Positions 1 to 8,800 of a DNA stretch of 39,540 nt are shown here, piece by piece. Within the stretch, counting starts at the first letter, position 1, and each line of letters begins with the position of its first letter. A program made the position numbers and the translations under genes. This DNA is from Cellvibrio mixtus subsp. mixtus J3-8 (lineage in GTDB: Bacteria > Pseudomonadota > Gammaproteobacteria > Pseudomonadales > Cellvibrionaceae): the NCBI RefSeq assembly GCF_000766945.1, contig NZ_ALBT01000083.1, forward strand, positions 1 through 39,540. Direction: 5' to 3'. The notes beneath the pieces are model-generated. The model was not told the origin of the DNA and did no database searches. It saw only the letters and a list, made by a program, of their open reading frames with translations.

Positions 1-360
1 AAGGAGTCGAAGGGGCCGGGCAATTTTAAAAATTTATTTATGTATGCTCCGGGTGGAAAAAAGGAAGGTATACAAATAATTCCGGTCAGTGAGGTTGCGG
101 CTAAAGATGAGTTCCTGAATATCAAGCGCGCCAGTCGCGATGATCAACTCGCAGGCCACCGTGTGCCACCACAATTGATGGGTATAGTTCCCGATAATAC
201 AGGAGGTTTTGGCGACGTAGAGAAGGCAGCCAATGTATTTGTGGCGAATGAATTAGAGCCGCTGCAAGCTCGGATGATGGAGCTCAACGAACGGGTAGGG
301 GAGGAGGTAATTGCTTTTAATGATTACAGCTTGGCGAAATTAACCTCTACCTCCTTGTGA
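1..360 (+). CDS. Phage portal protein, C-terminal part (P2 gpQ / PBSX family)
   Basis: The frame is open from base 1, so this is the tail of a gene that begins outside the window; the ATG at 40 is internal. About 119 residues remain. The stretch KGPGNFKNLF, followed by IIPVSEVAAKDEFLNIK and then the RDDQLAGHRVPPQLMGI block, is characteristic of P2-type (gpQ) and PBSX-type portal proteins. These form the dodecameric ring at the capsid vertex through which DNA is packaged. The sequence runs to a normal stop with no visible damage. In P2-like phages gpQ is transcribed towards the cos end, so the DNA to the right would be the cos-side end of the prophage. No terminase, capsid or replication gene of that phage lies in the window, so I cannot say whether the prophage is intact. 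Confidence 0.9.
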   Translation, partial: KESKGPGNFKNLFMYAPGGKKEGIQIIPVSEVAAKDEFLNIKRASRDDQLAGHRVPPQLMGIVPDNTGGFGDVEKAANVFVANELEPLQARMMELNERVGEEVIAFNDYSLAKLTSTSL

Positions 361-374
361 GGGCGCCTTAAAAA

Positions 375-905
375 TTAGTTATCGCTGTGCAAACATTTTA
401 GCGGTTGTTTTTTAAATTCTTTATATAGCCACTGAAAATCTTGAAATAGGGTGGGGCGTTGAACTTGCGTTCTAAGATGCATGACAAATGGAGCGAACGC
501 CTCCCAGTCTCTCACAACCGTCCCATATTGCATTCTTTTATATAGCTGTTTATCAAAAACCCCTTCTTTGATTCCATTTGCAATAAATTCATATGCATTA
601 AGAACCTTTAAGAGAGCTTTTCTTTCTGGGGAGTCTTTCTTATCGTTTGCACTTAGTGAGGTAATTTGTTGCGAATGTAACAGCTCATTAATTGCTTCAT
701 TCGCCTCCTGCAATTGAGCATTCTGATTATGGTTTAAAACCATCTCTACAGTTGCTCGCTTTCGGTTGATTGCTTGATTTATGCCAATGGCAATAAACGC
801 TGCAACTGCAGTGATGAGGAGTATTACAAGGTTAATAATTCCTATTACAACTTCCGGTTTAATTGAAGATTCTTCCATTTTTGTTTTATCTATCACTCCA
901 TCCAT
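375..905 (-). CDS. DUF4760-like membrane protein
   Basis: A 176-residue protein with one hydrophobic segment near the N terminus (about residues 19-42, VVIGIINLVILLITAVAAF), followed by a soluble helical tail. The arrangement and the tail (ERKALLKVLNAYEFIANGIKEGVFD, then a YGTVVRDWEAF block) match the DUF4760 family, small single-span proteins of unknown function often carried by prophages and islands. It converges on the portal gene with only 14 bases between the stops, so it is a separate transcript. Two tandem near-consensus promoters precede it. The AGGAG at 928-932 is set for a different ATG (921), not for this start, so initiation may be coupled to a short upstream frame. An alternative internal start is Met10. 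A moron role in the prophage is inference. Confidence 0.7.
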   Translation of the reverse strand: MDGVIDKTKMEESSIKPEVVIGIINLVILLITAVAAFIAIGINQAINRKRATVEMVLNHNQNAQLQEANEAINELLHSQQITSLSANDKKDSPERKALLKVLNAYEFIANGIKEGVFDKQLYKRMQYGTVVRDWEAFAPFVMHLRTQVQRPTLFQDFQWLYKEFKKQPLKCLHSDN

Positions 906-921
906 CTTTGTATAACATCAT
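886..921 (-). other. Candidate 11-codon upstream ORF (possible leader peptide)
   Basis: The reading frame starts at ATG 921 and gives MMLYKDGWSDR then a stop. It has an AGGAG six bases upstream (928-932), better placed than anything in front of the 176-residue gene at 905. It overlaps that gene's first codons in another frame. It may be a translational coupler, or the real start region may differ. Confidence 0.35.
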
Positions 922-936
922 ATGTGACTCCTATTT

Positions 937-966
937 TCTATACCACATAAATTACTTTAGAGTCAA
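937..966 (-). promoter_or_regulatory. Sigma-70-like promoter, proximal, for the DUF4760 gene
   Basis: On the minus strand, TTGACT (966-961) and TATAGA (942-937) are separated by 18 bases. It lies about 30 bases before the gene at 905. Confidence 0.5.
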
Positions 967-980
967 CCTGACTCAAGGTA

Positions 981-1010
981 ACTATAGAGTAGCGCTTTGC
1001 CGCATGTCAA
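981..1010 (-). promoter_or_regulatory. Sigma-70-like promoter, distal, for the DUF4760 gene
   Basis: On the minus strand, a perfect TTGACA (1010-1005) and TATAGT (986-981) are 18 bases apart. It is the better of the two tandem promoters in front of the DUF4760 gene. Confidence 0.6.
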
Positions 1011-1128
1011 CTTGCTTAAGTACTTAAAGTATTTTGTAGCCAATCTTTGACGCCAACTTGTGGCAGAGGTTCCTAAGCTACTGCATTTACTCCCCCTTCA
1101 AATCTTTTGCGCGCAGTCAGGCCCCCGC

Positions 1129-1158
1129 CCCGCCTGCGCTCTTCACGTGCGGGTTTTT
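1129..1158 (+). terminator. Possible terminator or competing hairpin
   Basis: CCCGC (1129-1133) can pair with GCGGG (1149-1153), followed by five T. An alternative stem GCGCAG (1111-1116) / CTGCGC (1134-1139) is mutually exclusive with it. The stems are short and the loop is long. It could equally be a structural part of the prophage end region. Confidence 0.25.
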
Positions 1159-1342
1159 ATTCACCACATTCATCTTGGTCAAAGCCGCGCCGTATTTGGG
1201 CTATGCGTGAGATTGCCGGCTGCAATAAATTATTCGAATTTATTCAAAATTCGCGAAAAGTTGCGTTAGGAACTGCGGAATAAATTAGAGGGTAGTGAAA
1301 GGGGTCGTTTTTAAAAATAAGGGGGGACAGGGAGTGCGCAGC

Positions 1343-1687
1343 CGTGGATCCGTGGAGAGGGGGCTTTTTTATGATTAACGTACTGATTTTATTGATATTT
1401 ATGTCCACAAAAACATCCACAAAAAAGCGTGGATCCACGAAAAAATCCGTGGACTATTTTTTGATCAGCTAGAAAAACCGTGGATGTGCTACTTCTATCT
1501 TTTACCGGTCTTTTTATTTATTTTTCTTTTAATTCAATAAGATAGAGATAGATAAGGATGAGGTGATCAAAAAAGCATCCACGGAGAAAAACAAGAATTC
1601 GTGGAGAAATTGGGGGTATGTGTGGATGGTGAAATAAAGAAAATATATACAAATCAAAGGGTTAAAAAAATGATCCACGGATCCACG
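1343..1687. repeat. Cluster of CGTGGA/TCCACG repeats around an AT-rich patch (candidate origin)
   Basis: Nine exact copies of the hexamer CGTGGA or its complement are seen: 1343, 1351, 1428, 1434, 1448, 1479, 1578, 1600, 1674 and 1682 as start positions (ten if both halves of the palindrome are counted). There are also TCCACA/TGTGGA variants at 1404, 1416 and 1621. The fuller unit is ATCCACGG. Some copies are tandem direct repeats (1342-1357, 1673-1688) and one pair forms the 12-bp palindrome CGTGGATCCACG (1428-1439). An AT-rich run lies between the two halves (about 1500-1560). Iterons plus an AT-rich segment are the usual look of a phage or plasmid replication origin. No initiator gene lies directly beside it. 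An operator array is the alternative. Confidence 0.6.
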
Positions 1688-1970
1688 GTTTTTTGCGTGC
1701 ATTCCCGCCCCCTGACAAGGCTAAAACAGGTGGGGAAGGGCTGTTATCATGTTTTTAAGGGTGGGAGATGTGTCTCTGAGTTCAAGTACTGGATTTGGAC
1801 TTTGTAGGGCGAAAATCATGAATTGCCAGGCAAAGTTTGTGTGAGAAATAGGGCTCTCAAAAAAACGTAAAAAGGGTTGTTTGCTCCTCTGTTTGGTTTG
1901 CAGTACACGTAATCCGCTCACTTATTTTACGTTTTGTGTCCTAATGGCATTGATTTTATTGGGTATTTTT

Positions 1971-1988
1971 GTCCGGCCTCGGGCACCA
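1971..1988 (+). other. Attachment-site core: 3' end of a tRNA-Leu
   Basis: GTCCGGCCTCGGGCACCA fits the 3' end of a tRNA: end of the T arm, acceptor strand CTCGGGC, discriminator A, then CCA. The matching 5' acceptor strand would be GCCCGAG, as in many bacterial tRNA-Leu genes. The bases before it do not form a T loop, so only the 3' end is present. It sits 149 bases before a P4-type integrase, where such elements keep their att site. No second copy was seen in the window. Confidence 0.65.
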
Positions 1989-2100
1989 TCTCCAAATTTC
2001 AGGAAATCCCAGAACGTCTCCAAACCCGCATAAACACTGGGTTTTAAGGCGTTTTTTGTCTATATACGTCCACCGAAATCCTATTGAAGCTACAACCATC

Positions 2101-2134
2101 TGGGGGCACAATTGGGGGCATAAATTTGGAGGCG
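2101..2134 (+). repeat. TGGGGGCA direct repeats in front of the integrase gene
   Basis: TGGGGGCA occurs at 2101-2108 and 2113-2120, with a related TGGAGGCG at 2127-2134 that also contains the ribosome-binding GGAGG. The regular spacing of about one helical turn suggests arm-type integrase sites or autoregulation. Confidence 0.5.
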
Positions 2135-2137
2135 TAA

Positions 2138-3355
2138 ATGGCAACCAATAAGCTCACTGAAGTCGCAATCAAGAAGGCTAAGCCAAAAGAGAAGCCATTC
2201 AAGCTTGCTGATGGCGGCGGTTTGTATTTAGAAGTCATGCCGAATGGCTCCAAATATTGGCGAATGAAATACCGTTTTGGTGGAAAAGAAAAACGTCTTG
2301 CCTTTGGTGTTTATCCATTAATTTCTCTTGCATCTGCACGCGAAAAAACTCGACTCGCAAAACTGGAATTAGTTGAAGGCAAGGATCCGGGCGAGATCAA
2401 AAGACAAGAAAAATTAAGCAAGCGAATTTCTGCATCGAACACTTTTTCAGCGATTGCTGCTGAGTACATTAAGAAGAAAGAAATTGAGGGCGCTGCTCCC
2501 GTAACCCTCGATAAGCTCAAGTGGATAGTTGATCAAAAGTTATCCCCTTTTATCGGCAACACCCCTGTTTCAGAAATCACTTCAGCAAAGTTGCTCGTAC
2601 CATTACGGCAAATCGAAATTGACGGTTTGCACGAAACTGCTAACCGAGCCAAAAGGGTTGCCGGTCAGGTCATGCGCTATGCAGTCGGTTTGGGGTTGGC
2701 TAATAGAGACCCATCCCAAGATCTTAAAGATGTATTGGTCACCGCCAAGGCCAACCACAGGGCTGCCATTACCGACCCAAAAGAGCTGCGCAAGGTTCTC
2801 ATCAGTATTGATAGCTACAGCGGTACGCCGGAAGTCAGGGCTGCTCTAAGGCTCACCCCAATACTATTTCAGCGCCCAGGTGAAATCCGACAAATGGAAT
2901 GGGCTGAGATCAATTGGGAAAAGGAGTATTGGGAAATCCCGGCAGGCAAAATGAAAATGCGCTCTGCCCACATAGTGCCTCTTCCAAGGCAGGCCATAGA
3001 AATCTTGAGAGAGCTGGAGCCAATTACCGGGCGCAACCGCTACGTGATGCCCAGCGCCAGACGTGATGGTCGCCCCATGTCAGAAAATGGCGTCCGTACT
3101 GCCTTGAGGTCTTTGGGTTACTCAAACGACCAAGTTACACCTCACGGATTCAGGGCGACGGCCCGTACTATCCTTGATGAGATCTTGCACGTTCGTGTTG
3201 ACTATATTGAACAGCAGCTTGCGCATGCTGTTAAGGATACAAATGGCCGGGCGTACAACCGGACTAGGCATCTTCCTGAACGGAAAGAGATGATGCAGGT
3301 GTGGGCGGATTATTTGGATGCCTTGCGCGTTGGCAAACACCGTCAGGAAAAGTAA
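2138..3355 (+). CDS. P4-type tyrosine integrase (DUF4102 N-terminal domain)
   Basis: A 405-residue site-specific recombinase that inserts and excises the island by strand exchange at an att site. The N terminus (LADGGGLYLEVMPNGSKYW, then RFGGKEKRLAFGVYP) is the DUF4102 arm-binding domain of P4/CP4 integrases. It is followed by a SAM-like core-binding domain and the catalytic domain. Visible catalytic residues are Arg246 (in RPGEI), His336 and Arg339 (HGFR), His363 (LAHAV) and the nucleophile Tyr373 (GRAYNR). The length is normal and the gene looks intact. GGAGG lies seven bases before the ATG. The tRNA-Leu 3' fragment at 1971 is the probable att site, and P4-type integrases commonly use tRNA-Leu genes. 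It opens the island that carries the defence genes. Confidence 0.95.
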   Translation: MATNKLTEVAIKKAKPKEKPFKLADGGGLYLEVMPNGSKYWRMKYRFGGKEKRLAFGVYPLISLASAREKTRLAKLELVEGKDPGEIKRQEKLSKRISASNTFSAIAAEYIKKKEIEGAAPVTLDKLKWIVDQKLSPFIGNTPVSEITSAKLLVPLRQIEIDGLHETANRAKRVAGQVMRYAVGLGLANRDPSQDLKDVLVTAKANHRAAITDPKELRKVLISIDSYSGTPEVRAALRLTPILFQRPGEIRQMEWAEINWEKEYWEIPAGKMKMRSAHIVPLPRQAIEILRELEPITGRNRYVMPSARRDGRPMSENGVRTALRSLGYSNDQVTPHGFRATARTILDEILHVRVDYIEQQLAHAVKDTNGRAYNRTRHLPERKEMMQVWADYLDALRVGKHRQEK

Positions 3356-3393
3356 AGGTGGCCAATTCATAAAGTATATAAACAGGTCATCTA

Positions 3394-4278
3394 TCATTGA
3401 ATAGGGATGTTGTTATCTGTTGCTGAGATATCGTGTAGTTGCCCCCTTTTAGAGTTCTTAAATGCTTGATTGATAATGTATTCAAGCATTTGATTTAGGT
3501 TGACGTTGTTAACTCTTGCCAAAGTTTCAAGCTGGGTCTTGGTCTCTGTACTTAGCACATAAGTACTTTGCTTTTTCTTCTTTTTGTGAAGGTTTGCTCG
3601 ATATTTCTGTTGGGCCCATGCTTGTTTCAGTTTGCTTTGATGCTCGCGTAACTCGGCAGGATTACCGTCCCACATGTCAAAAATAGATAAAATATCCAGA
3701 TACATTTCTTCTGTACTAGTGGGATTGTAATCTTTCCAGTTCACGTAATCCTTCATGCTCTCTCTAATATATGCCCATGCCCATTCAATTTGACTTTGAT
3801 TTTTAATGTCCAACCAAGCAAGCTTTCTATCATTTTGTAATATTTGAGCCCATTCTGACTTGGCCTGGTTGATGAACATGCGCTTGTTTTCTAAGTTTAC
3901 CGGCCACCAGTCTATGGCAAAGATAAAATTTTCATAAACTATCTCTGTACCGCCAGCTTTTATAGAAAGTCTACCAGCGCCTTTTGCTGCTTTTGCCCAG
4001 TAGTAGGCTATCCATTTTAAAAGTCGGGAATCATTTTTATTGATCCATGCAAGTTCACTCTCAAATAAAAGACGATCCCCACTTTGATGTTTCAATAACT
4101 CTATTTCTTTAAGATTTGAATCATTTGCAAGGGCGTAAACTTTTAGCTTTTTCTCTCTTAATGAAAAGCTATCCGTATCTAAGATTGACTCTGTTTCGCG
4201 CATATTCATATAAGCGGAGATCCAGTTGATCTCTCTTTTAGTCAATTTTTCGATAAGGTCATCTGTTTGCAGTGGCAT
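3394..4278 (-). CDS. Hypothetical island protein with a ribbon-helix-helix-like C terminus
   Basis: A 294-residue protein I cannot assign to a named family. It is rich in Trp and charged residues (repeated W-A-W-A patterns such as IEWAWAYIRES), with no membrane segment. After a lysine run (HKKKKKQ, about residue 240) the C terminus reads STETKTQLETLARVNNVNLN then QMLEYIINQAF. This resembles the strand-helix-helix pattern of small ribbon-helix-helix DNA-binding proteins. It converges on the integrase (stops 38 bases apart) and diverges from the AlpA gene across a 268-base AT-rich region that must hold both promoters. Position suggests a role in control or maintenance of the element, but this is inference. 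Confidence 0.6.
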   Translation of the reverse strand: MPLQTDDLIEKLTKREINWISAYMNMRETESILDTDSFSLREKKLKVYALANDSNLKEIELLKHQSGDRLLFESELAWINKNDSRLLKWIAYYWAKAAKGAGRLSIKAGGTEIVYENFIFAIDWWPVNLENKRMFINQAKSEWAQILQNDRKLAWLDIKNQSQIEWAWAYIRESMKDYVNWKDYNPTSTEEMYLDILSIFDMWDGNPAELREHQSKLKQAWAQQKYRANLHKKKKKQSTYVLSTETKTQLETLARVNNVNLNQMLEYIINQAFKNSKRGQLHDISATDNNIPIQ

Positions 4279-4546
4279 AAATCACTCAGTAATATTTCAG
4301 ATTAATTTAGTGCTTAATAAAGACTTAATTAAGCATAATTTACGTCTCATTTAAGTTATCAATTTAGACTAATTGTTGTATAAATAAAGGTATCTTGGCA
4401 GTTTTCATGCGTTCGCACTTAATCTGTCCTTCTAGGTTACTCAGAAAACTTGAGATTTTTGCTTTAACTTTCTATTGCGTAACGACTATCAAGAAACAAA
4501 AAATACTTCCTTCCCTTATCTCATGACTCAAATATTGGAGGCAGTC

Positions 4547-4759
4547 ATGAGAATTATTCGTTTAAAAGAAGTGATAGATAGCACCGGTCTGGCCCGATCG
4601 ACTGTTTATAAATATGTCGCTGAAGGTTCGTTTCCTAAGCCCGTGTCATTGGGGGATAGGTCGGTTGGCTGGGTGGAGAGTGAGGTGCACGAGTGGGTGC
4701 TAGCTCGTATAGAAGAACGAGATAGGGGTGAGGTTTTCTCGGGTAAGGTAATAGCCTAG
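4547..4759 (+). CDS. AlpA-family excisionase/transcription regulator
   Basis: A 70-residue protein beginning MRIIRLKEVIDSTGLARSTV, followed by YKYVAEGSFPKPVSLGDRS and VGWVESEVHEW. This is the full AlpA signature: a MerR-like winged helix that binds DNA to drive excision or integrase expression in CP4-57 and P4-like elements. I chose ATG 4547 because GGAG precedes it at 4537-4540 and the family starts here. A longer TTG frame from 4475 adds residues with no family match. It is followed at once by a hairpin terminator, so it is probably monocistronic. The combination with the P4 integrase and the YfjJ/Gp2-like gene repeats the CP4-57 gene set. Confidence 0.9.
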   Translation: MRIIRLKEVIDSTGLARSTVYKYVAEGSFPKPVSLGDRSVGWVESEVHEWVLARIEERDRGEVFSGKVIA

Positions 4760-4763
4760 CTAG

Positions 4764-4786
4764 AGGAGGGCGCGCCCCCTCCTTTT
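4764..4786 (+). terminator. Rho-independent terminator after the AlpA gene
   Basis: AGGAGGG (4764-4770) pairs with CCCTCCT (4777-4783) over a six-base loop and ends in four T. It begins five bases after the AlpA stop. Confidence 0.75.
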
Positions 4787-5020
4787 ATGCTGCTTTTTAA
4801 ATAATATGTAAATTTTTTGGAAATATAGCTCTTTCAGAATTGTGGGGCTTATGCTGCCTTAATGAGGGTTTTATAGGGGCTGGCTTAAATCATGGCTGTA
4901 GGGAATATTAGTATAGTTAATTAAGATTGGTTTCTTAATAGCTTTAATGTGTGCTGTCACTGCGTAACTTTTTATGTGTGCTCCAGAGGTTATGTAACAA
5001 CTAACCTTTAGGAGTATCAC

Positions 5021-5686
5021 ATGAGTAAGCGAGTATCAGGTCAATATCACTTATCTCTGCATCAGCAGCCTACCTATAAAGGGCTTCCCATACTTAACTG
5101 TAAGGATGGCTTCGTAGAGGAATATCTGGAACGATTGCTATGCACAATCAATCGTAGCCTTCAGTGTCACTCGAAAGTATTTGCTGCAAGAGTCGATTTG
5201 CATTTTCCCCAATATCATTTCCCTGAGGGGCAGGAGATTTTTTCAAACGAATATCTGCACCTATTTATCAAGGCTTTAAGGCGTAAGCTCCAGCGCTACA
5301 AAACCGAAAAGCAGGGTGCGGGGCAGCGTGTGCATAGTCTGGGTTTTGAATATGTTTGGACTAGAGAATATGGCCCTTCTAGTGATAAGCCTCACTTCCA
5401 TCTCCTCCTGCTATTCAGTGGTCATGCATTCAATTCGTTAGGTCATTTTTCTAATGCCCATGAAAGTCTGTATAACCGCATTGGTGAATCTTGGGGAGAG
5501 GCGTTGGGCGTTCATGTGGTTGAAGGAAACAAATTCACTCACTTTCCTGAAATTGGTCAATATTTGGTAGATTCTAGAAATGCAGACCAAATGGCTCAGG
5601 TGTTCTGCCGGGCTAGCTATCTCGCCAAGGTCGTCTCCAAAAATTTCCATGATGGATTTCATGTGTTTGGTGGTAGCCGAGAGTGA
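5021..5686 (+). CDS. Inovirus Gp2 / YagK-YfjJ family HUH replication protein
   Basis: A 221-residue protein of the inovirus Gp2 type, the family of E. coli YfjJ and YagK in the CP4-57 and CP4-6 elements. It shows the HUH endonuclease core: His125-Phe-His127 in PHFHLLLL binds the metal, and the Tyr200 region (ASYLAKVVSK) fits the Y-x-x-K nicking motif. Such proteins nick one strand to start rolling-circle replication. TAGGAG lies seven bases before the ATG. The length agrees with the family and nothing looks broken. It is flanked by the AlpA terminator and by the defence cluster's leader region. It is the element's likely replication initiator; whether it acts on the repeats near 1343-1687 is unknown. 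Confidence 0.8.
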   Translation: MSKRVSGQYHLSLHQQPTYKGLPILNCKDGFVEEYLERLLCTINRSLQCHSKVFAARVDLHFPQYHFPEGQEIFSNEYLHLFIKALRRKLQRYKTEKQGAGQRVHSLGFEYVWTREYGPSSDKPHFHLLLLFSGHAFNSLGHFSNAHESLYNRIGESWGEALGVHVVEGNKFTHFPEIGQYLVDSRNADQMAQVFCRASYLAKVVSKNFHDGFHVFGGSRE

Positions 5687-5737
5687 TGTTTTTAGGTGAC
5701 CATTGTTTGTCTAAGGTGGTTGCCTTGCTTCTTTAAT

Positions 5738-5747
5738 GGGGGGGGGG
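5738..5747 (+). repeat. G10 homopolymer tract upstream of the defence cluster
   Basis: Ten G in a row, about 95 bases before the candidate promoter and 152 bases before the start of the giant helicase gene. Such tracts slip in length during replication. Confidence 0.8.
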
Positions 5748-5841
5748 TCGTAATCCCGCGAAATTTGATTTGGTTCTCAAAATTGCTAATATCGGATAAA
5801 ACCACTATCTGTTTGCTTTTGGGATGGCAGGCGCCACTCGT

Positions 5842-5868
5842 TTGACTGGATAGAAGGGGTCGTATAGT
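5842..5868 (+). promoter_or_regulatory. Candidate promoter of the 14-kb defence cluster
   Basis: TTGACT (5842-5847) and TATAGT (5863-5868) lie 15 bases apart, shorter than the ideal 17. The distance to the ATG at 5900 is suitable and AGGGA precedes that start. No other clear promoter was seen between 5687 and 5899. Confidence 0.4.
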
Positions 5869-5899
5869 TACTCAACATATCCAAACAAAGGGAACCGTA

Positions 5900-8800
5900 A
5901 TGGTCGAGTCTGTTGCGAATAAGCTGGAAAAAAGCCGTCAGTCTTTGCTTGATCTGTCCACAAGAAATCGTCTTCTGAGTCTACCCAAGCGAGCTACCGG
6001 TAAGCTTCTGAACATCTACGATGAACTAACTTCCGAGGTCTACAAAAGGCTCGTTCTTGAGAGCAAAAGTATGACCTTCCTGCCAGGAAGGACAGTAGAG
6101 CAAGATCCTGACGAAGTCGCGCCTGATGACGAGAGTGGAGTTTCGCTTCCCCAGCCCGATGATGAGCTGGATGAAAATGGGATGGCCACTCGCCATAAGG
6201 ATGCGAAGCTTCAAACCAAACTCGCATCCGATAAGTTGCAGCACCGTTTGCTTGAAATGTATTACGACGCCCGTACTTTTATTGAAGAGCAGGGCGTTAA
6301 CATCCTCTACCTTGGTTTGGGCCAGCTTAAATGGTTTGACCGAAATGCCCCCGATAAAGAGCGTTCTGCTCCTCTGATTCTCTTACCAGTTGCATTGGAG
6401 CGTAAAAGCGCAGCAGAGCGTTTTCACCTTGTATGGTTGCAAGAAGATGCTTCGGAAAATTTATCGTTAGCGGCGAAACTAAAAGCCGATTTCGGTTTGA
6501 TATTGCCGGAGTTCAAAGCCGGTGATGATTTCGATCCGGTTGCTTATATTGATGAAGTTTCGAAGTCTATCTCTTCGCAGGAGGGTTGGTCTGTTGAGCC
6601 CAATGCGATGGTGCTTGGCTTTTTCAGCTTTGCAAAATTCCTCATGTACCGGGATTTAGATCCGGAAACATGGCCCGCGAACAAACGTATCGATCAGCAA
6701 CCACTCATCTTGGCTACCTTACAAAACGGCTTCCCGGCACGAGGTGAGATTTTTCCAGACAATACCCATGTCGATAAAATCGTACCCGTCTCTGAACAGC
6801 GCCATGTGGTTGATGCAGACAGTTCCCAATCTCTTGCTATCGAGGCTGTGCGTAAAGGTGAAAACTTGGTTATCCAGGGACCACCTGGTACAGGTAAATC
6901 CCAAACAATCACTAATGTCATTGCAGCAGCTGTCGCTGATGGTAAAAAAGTCCTTTTCGTATCTGAAAAAATGGCTGCTTTAGAAGTGGTGTATCGCCGA
7001 CTAAATGCCATAGGTTTAGGCCCTGCCTGTATTGAGTTACACAGTAATAGAACGAATAAACGCAGGGTTCTTGACGAGCTAAAAGCGGCACGTGATTTAG
7101 GACGTCCAAAGATAGAGCGGCGGGACGAATTGGTTCAGGAGTTGAGCAAAACCCGTGATGAGTTGAATCGTCATGTGGCGGTTATGCATGCGCGGGTAAA
7201 GCCTACCGGGATAACGCCCTTTAATGTGGTTGGGCATCTTGTTCGATTACAGAATATTCGTTTATCCGGGTTGCCTACCTTGTTGGAAAAACCTGAGGCT
7301 TGGACTTACGAAGATTTTCGCGCTCGCAAAACACTTCTATCGGATTATCAACAAAAAGCAGAAAAAGTTGGCGCTGCTGCAAGTCACCCATGGCGAGGTT
7401 GTGGTCACCTAGCGTTGCTGAAATTGGATGCTGATAATCTTCAGGAAAAAATCCCCAACGTTCAAATCCTTTCAGAAGATCTTTTAAGCATCACCCAGGG
7501 ATTAGCGAATGCGTTAGGTTTTGCATCGCCGAGTACACTGACTGAAATAGCTGAGCAGATTCGTCTGAGCAAGTTAATTGGGGCGGCTCCTACTCTTGAT
7601 CGCGCTGCTGTTGCAAATGCGATTTGGAGTAACGGCATAAAAGAACTGGCTTCGTTGGTAGAGCTTGGCGTCAAATTCCAAAGCAGTTACACAAAACTAC
7701 AACAGTCCTTTGTTGAATCGGCTTGGAAAGAAGAGCTCGATCCCTGTCGTAGACAAATTGCCGCTAACGGTGACTCCTTGTTCCGTTTTTTAATGGGCGA
7801 TTATAGGAAAGCATTGGCGACAATAAAGTCACATTGCAAAGCAGAATTTCCAAAATCAAAACAGGAACGGCTGGCATTAGTTGATGAATTAATTGAGTCG
7901 CAACAGTTGCGTAAATCCATTGCGGACAAAGATTCTATTGGGCGAGCAGCCTTCGGAACGCTCTGGGGCGGCGAAAAAAGTGATTGGGGTAAGTTGGGTG
8001 AAGTTCTTCACTGGATGAAGGGGCAGGATGGCAATGGGCTGTCTGAAACATTTCGTTCGATGTATTCAGCGTTGCCGGAACCAACAAAATGCACACAACA
8101 AGGTGTCTTGGCAGAAAAGCAATCACAACTATTTCAACAAGCACTCACTTCATTAATTACCGCTTATAAACTCGATCTAAAAGAAGCATTTGGTGTTGAT
8201 AGTGAAAATGCAATCAATCTCTCTGAGCTGAATGCCCGTTTAGCATCCTGGAAGGCAGAGCCAGAGCGCTTGTTTGATTGGATGCAATATCAATATATCA
8301 GGAAAGAGGCAAGGGAGCGCGGCTTGGGCGAACTGATCAATCAGTTAGAAAAAGGCGTAATACCACTTGAGCAAATTATTTTGTATTTCGAGCGTGCTTA
8401 CTACGAGCGTTTACTGAAAGGTTTAAGCAACAGCTTGCCTGAATTGGCAACTTTTGATGGCGACCAACATACCAATAAGGTGGAACGTTTCCGCACACTT
8501 GATAAGCAGCGTATAGAGTTGGCTAGAGCAGAAGCTGCGTTAAAGCATTTTGATCAAATTCCCCGAACCGTCGGTGGTATTGGCCCGATGGGCACGTTGA
8601 ATGCTGAGATTGCTCGTAAACGCGGACATATGCCACTCAGAAAACTTTTCAAACTAACCGGCGAAGCAATTCAAGCAATTAAACCAGTTTTTATGATGAG
8701 TCCTCTTTCTGTTGCACAATTTTTAGAACCAGGGTCAGTTGAATTTGACATCTTGGTTATCGATGAGGCCAGTCAAATTGAACCAGTCGACGCACTAGGC

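Larger units (their letters stand above)
906..2137. other. 1.2-kb stretch without a convincing gene
   Basis: It holds the two minus-strand promoters of the DUF4760 gene, a possible hairpin near 1130, the CGTGGA repeat cluster, the tRNA-derived att core and the repeats in front of the integrase. Short open frames (for example 1060-1269 and 1601-1807) lack ribosome-binding sites and protein-like composition. It is best read as the non-coding end of the left prophage joined to the start of the next element. Confidence 0.6.

Noticed and set aside
1060-1269. Open frame of 69 codons in the repeat-rich left region
   Set aside because: No ribosome-binding site, GC-skewed low-complexity translation, and it covers a hairpin-like non-coding stretch.
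1343-1687. CRISPR array
   Set aside because: The repeat unit is only 6-8 bases, occurs in both orientations and at irregular spacing, and there are no cas genes.
1971-1988. Complete tRNA-Leu gene
   Set aside because: Only the 3' end fits; the upstream bases cannot form the T loop, anticodon arm or 5' acceptor strand.
4475-4546. Longer TTG start for the AlpA gene
   Set aside because: The extra 24 residues match no AlpA protein, and GGAG points to ATG 4547.
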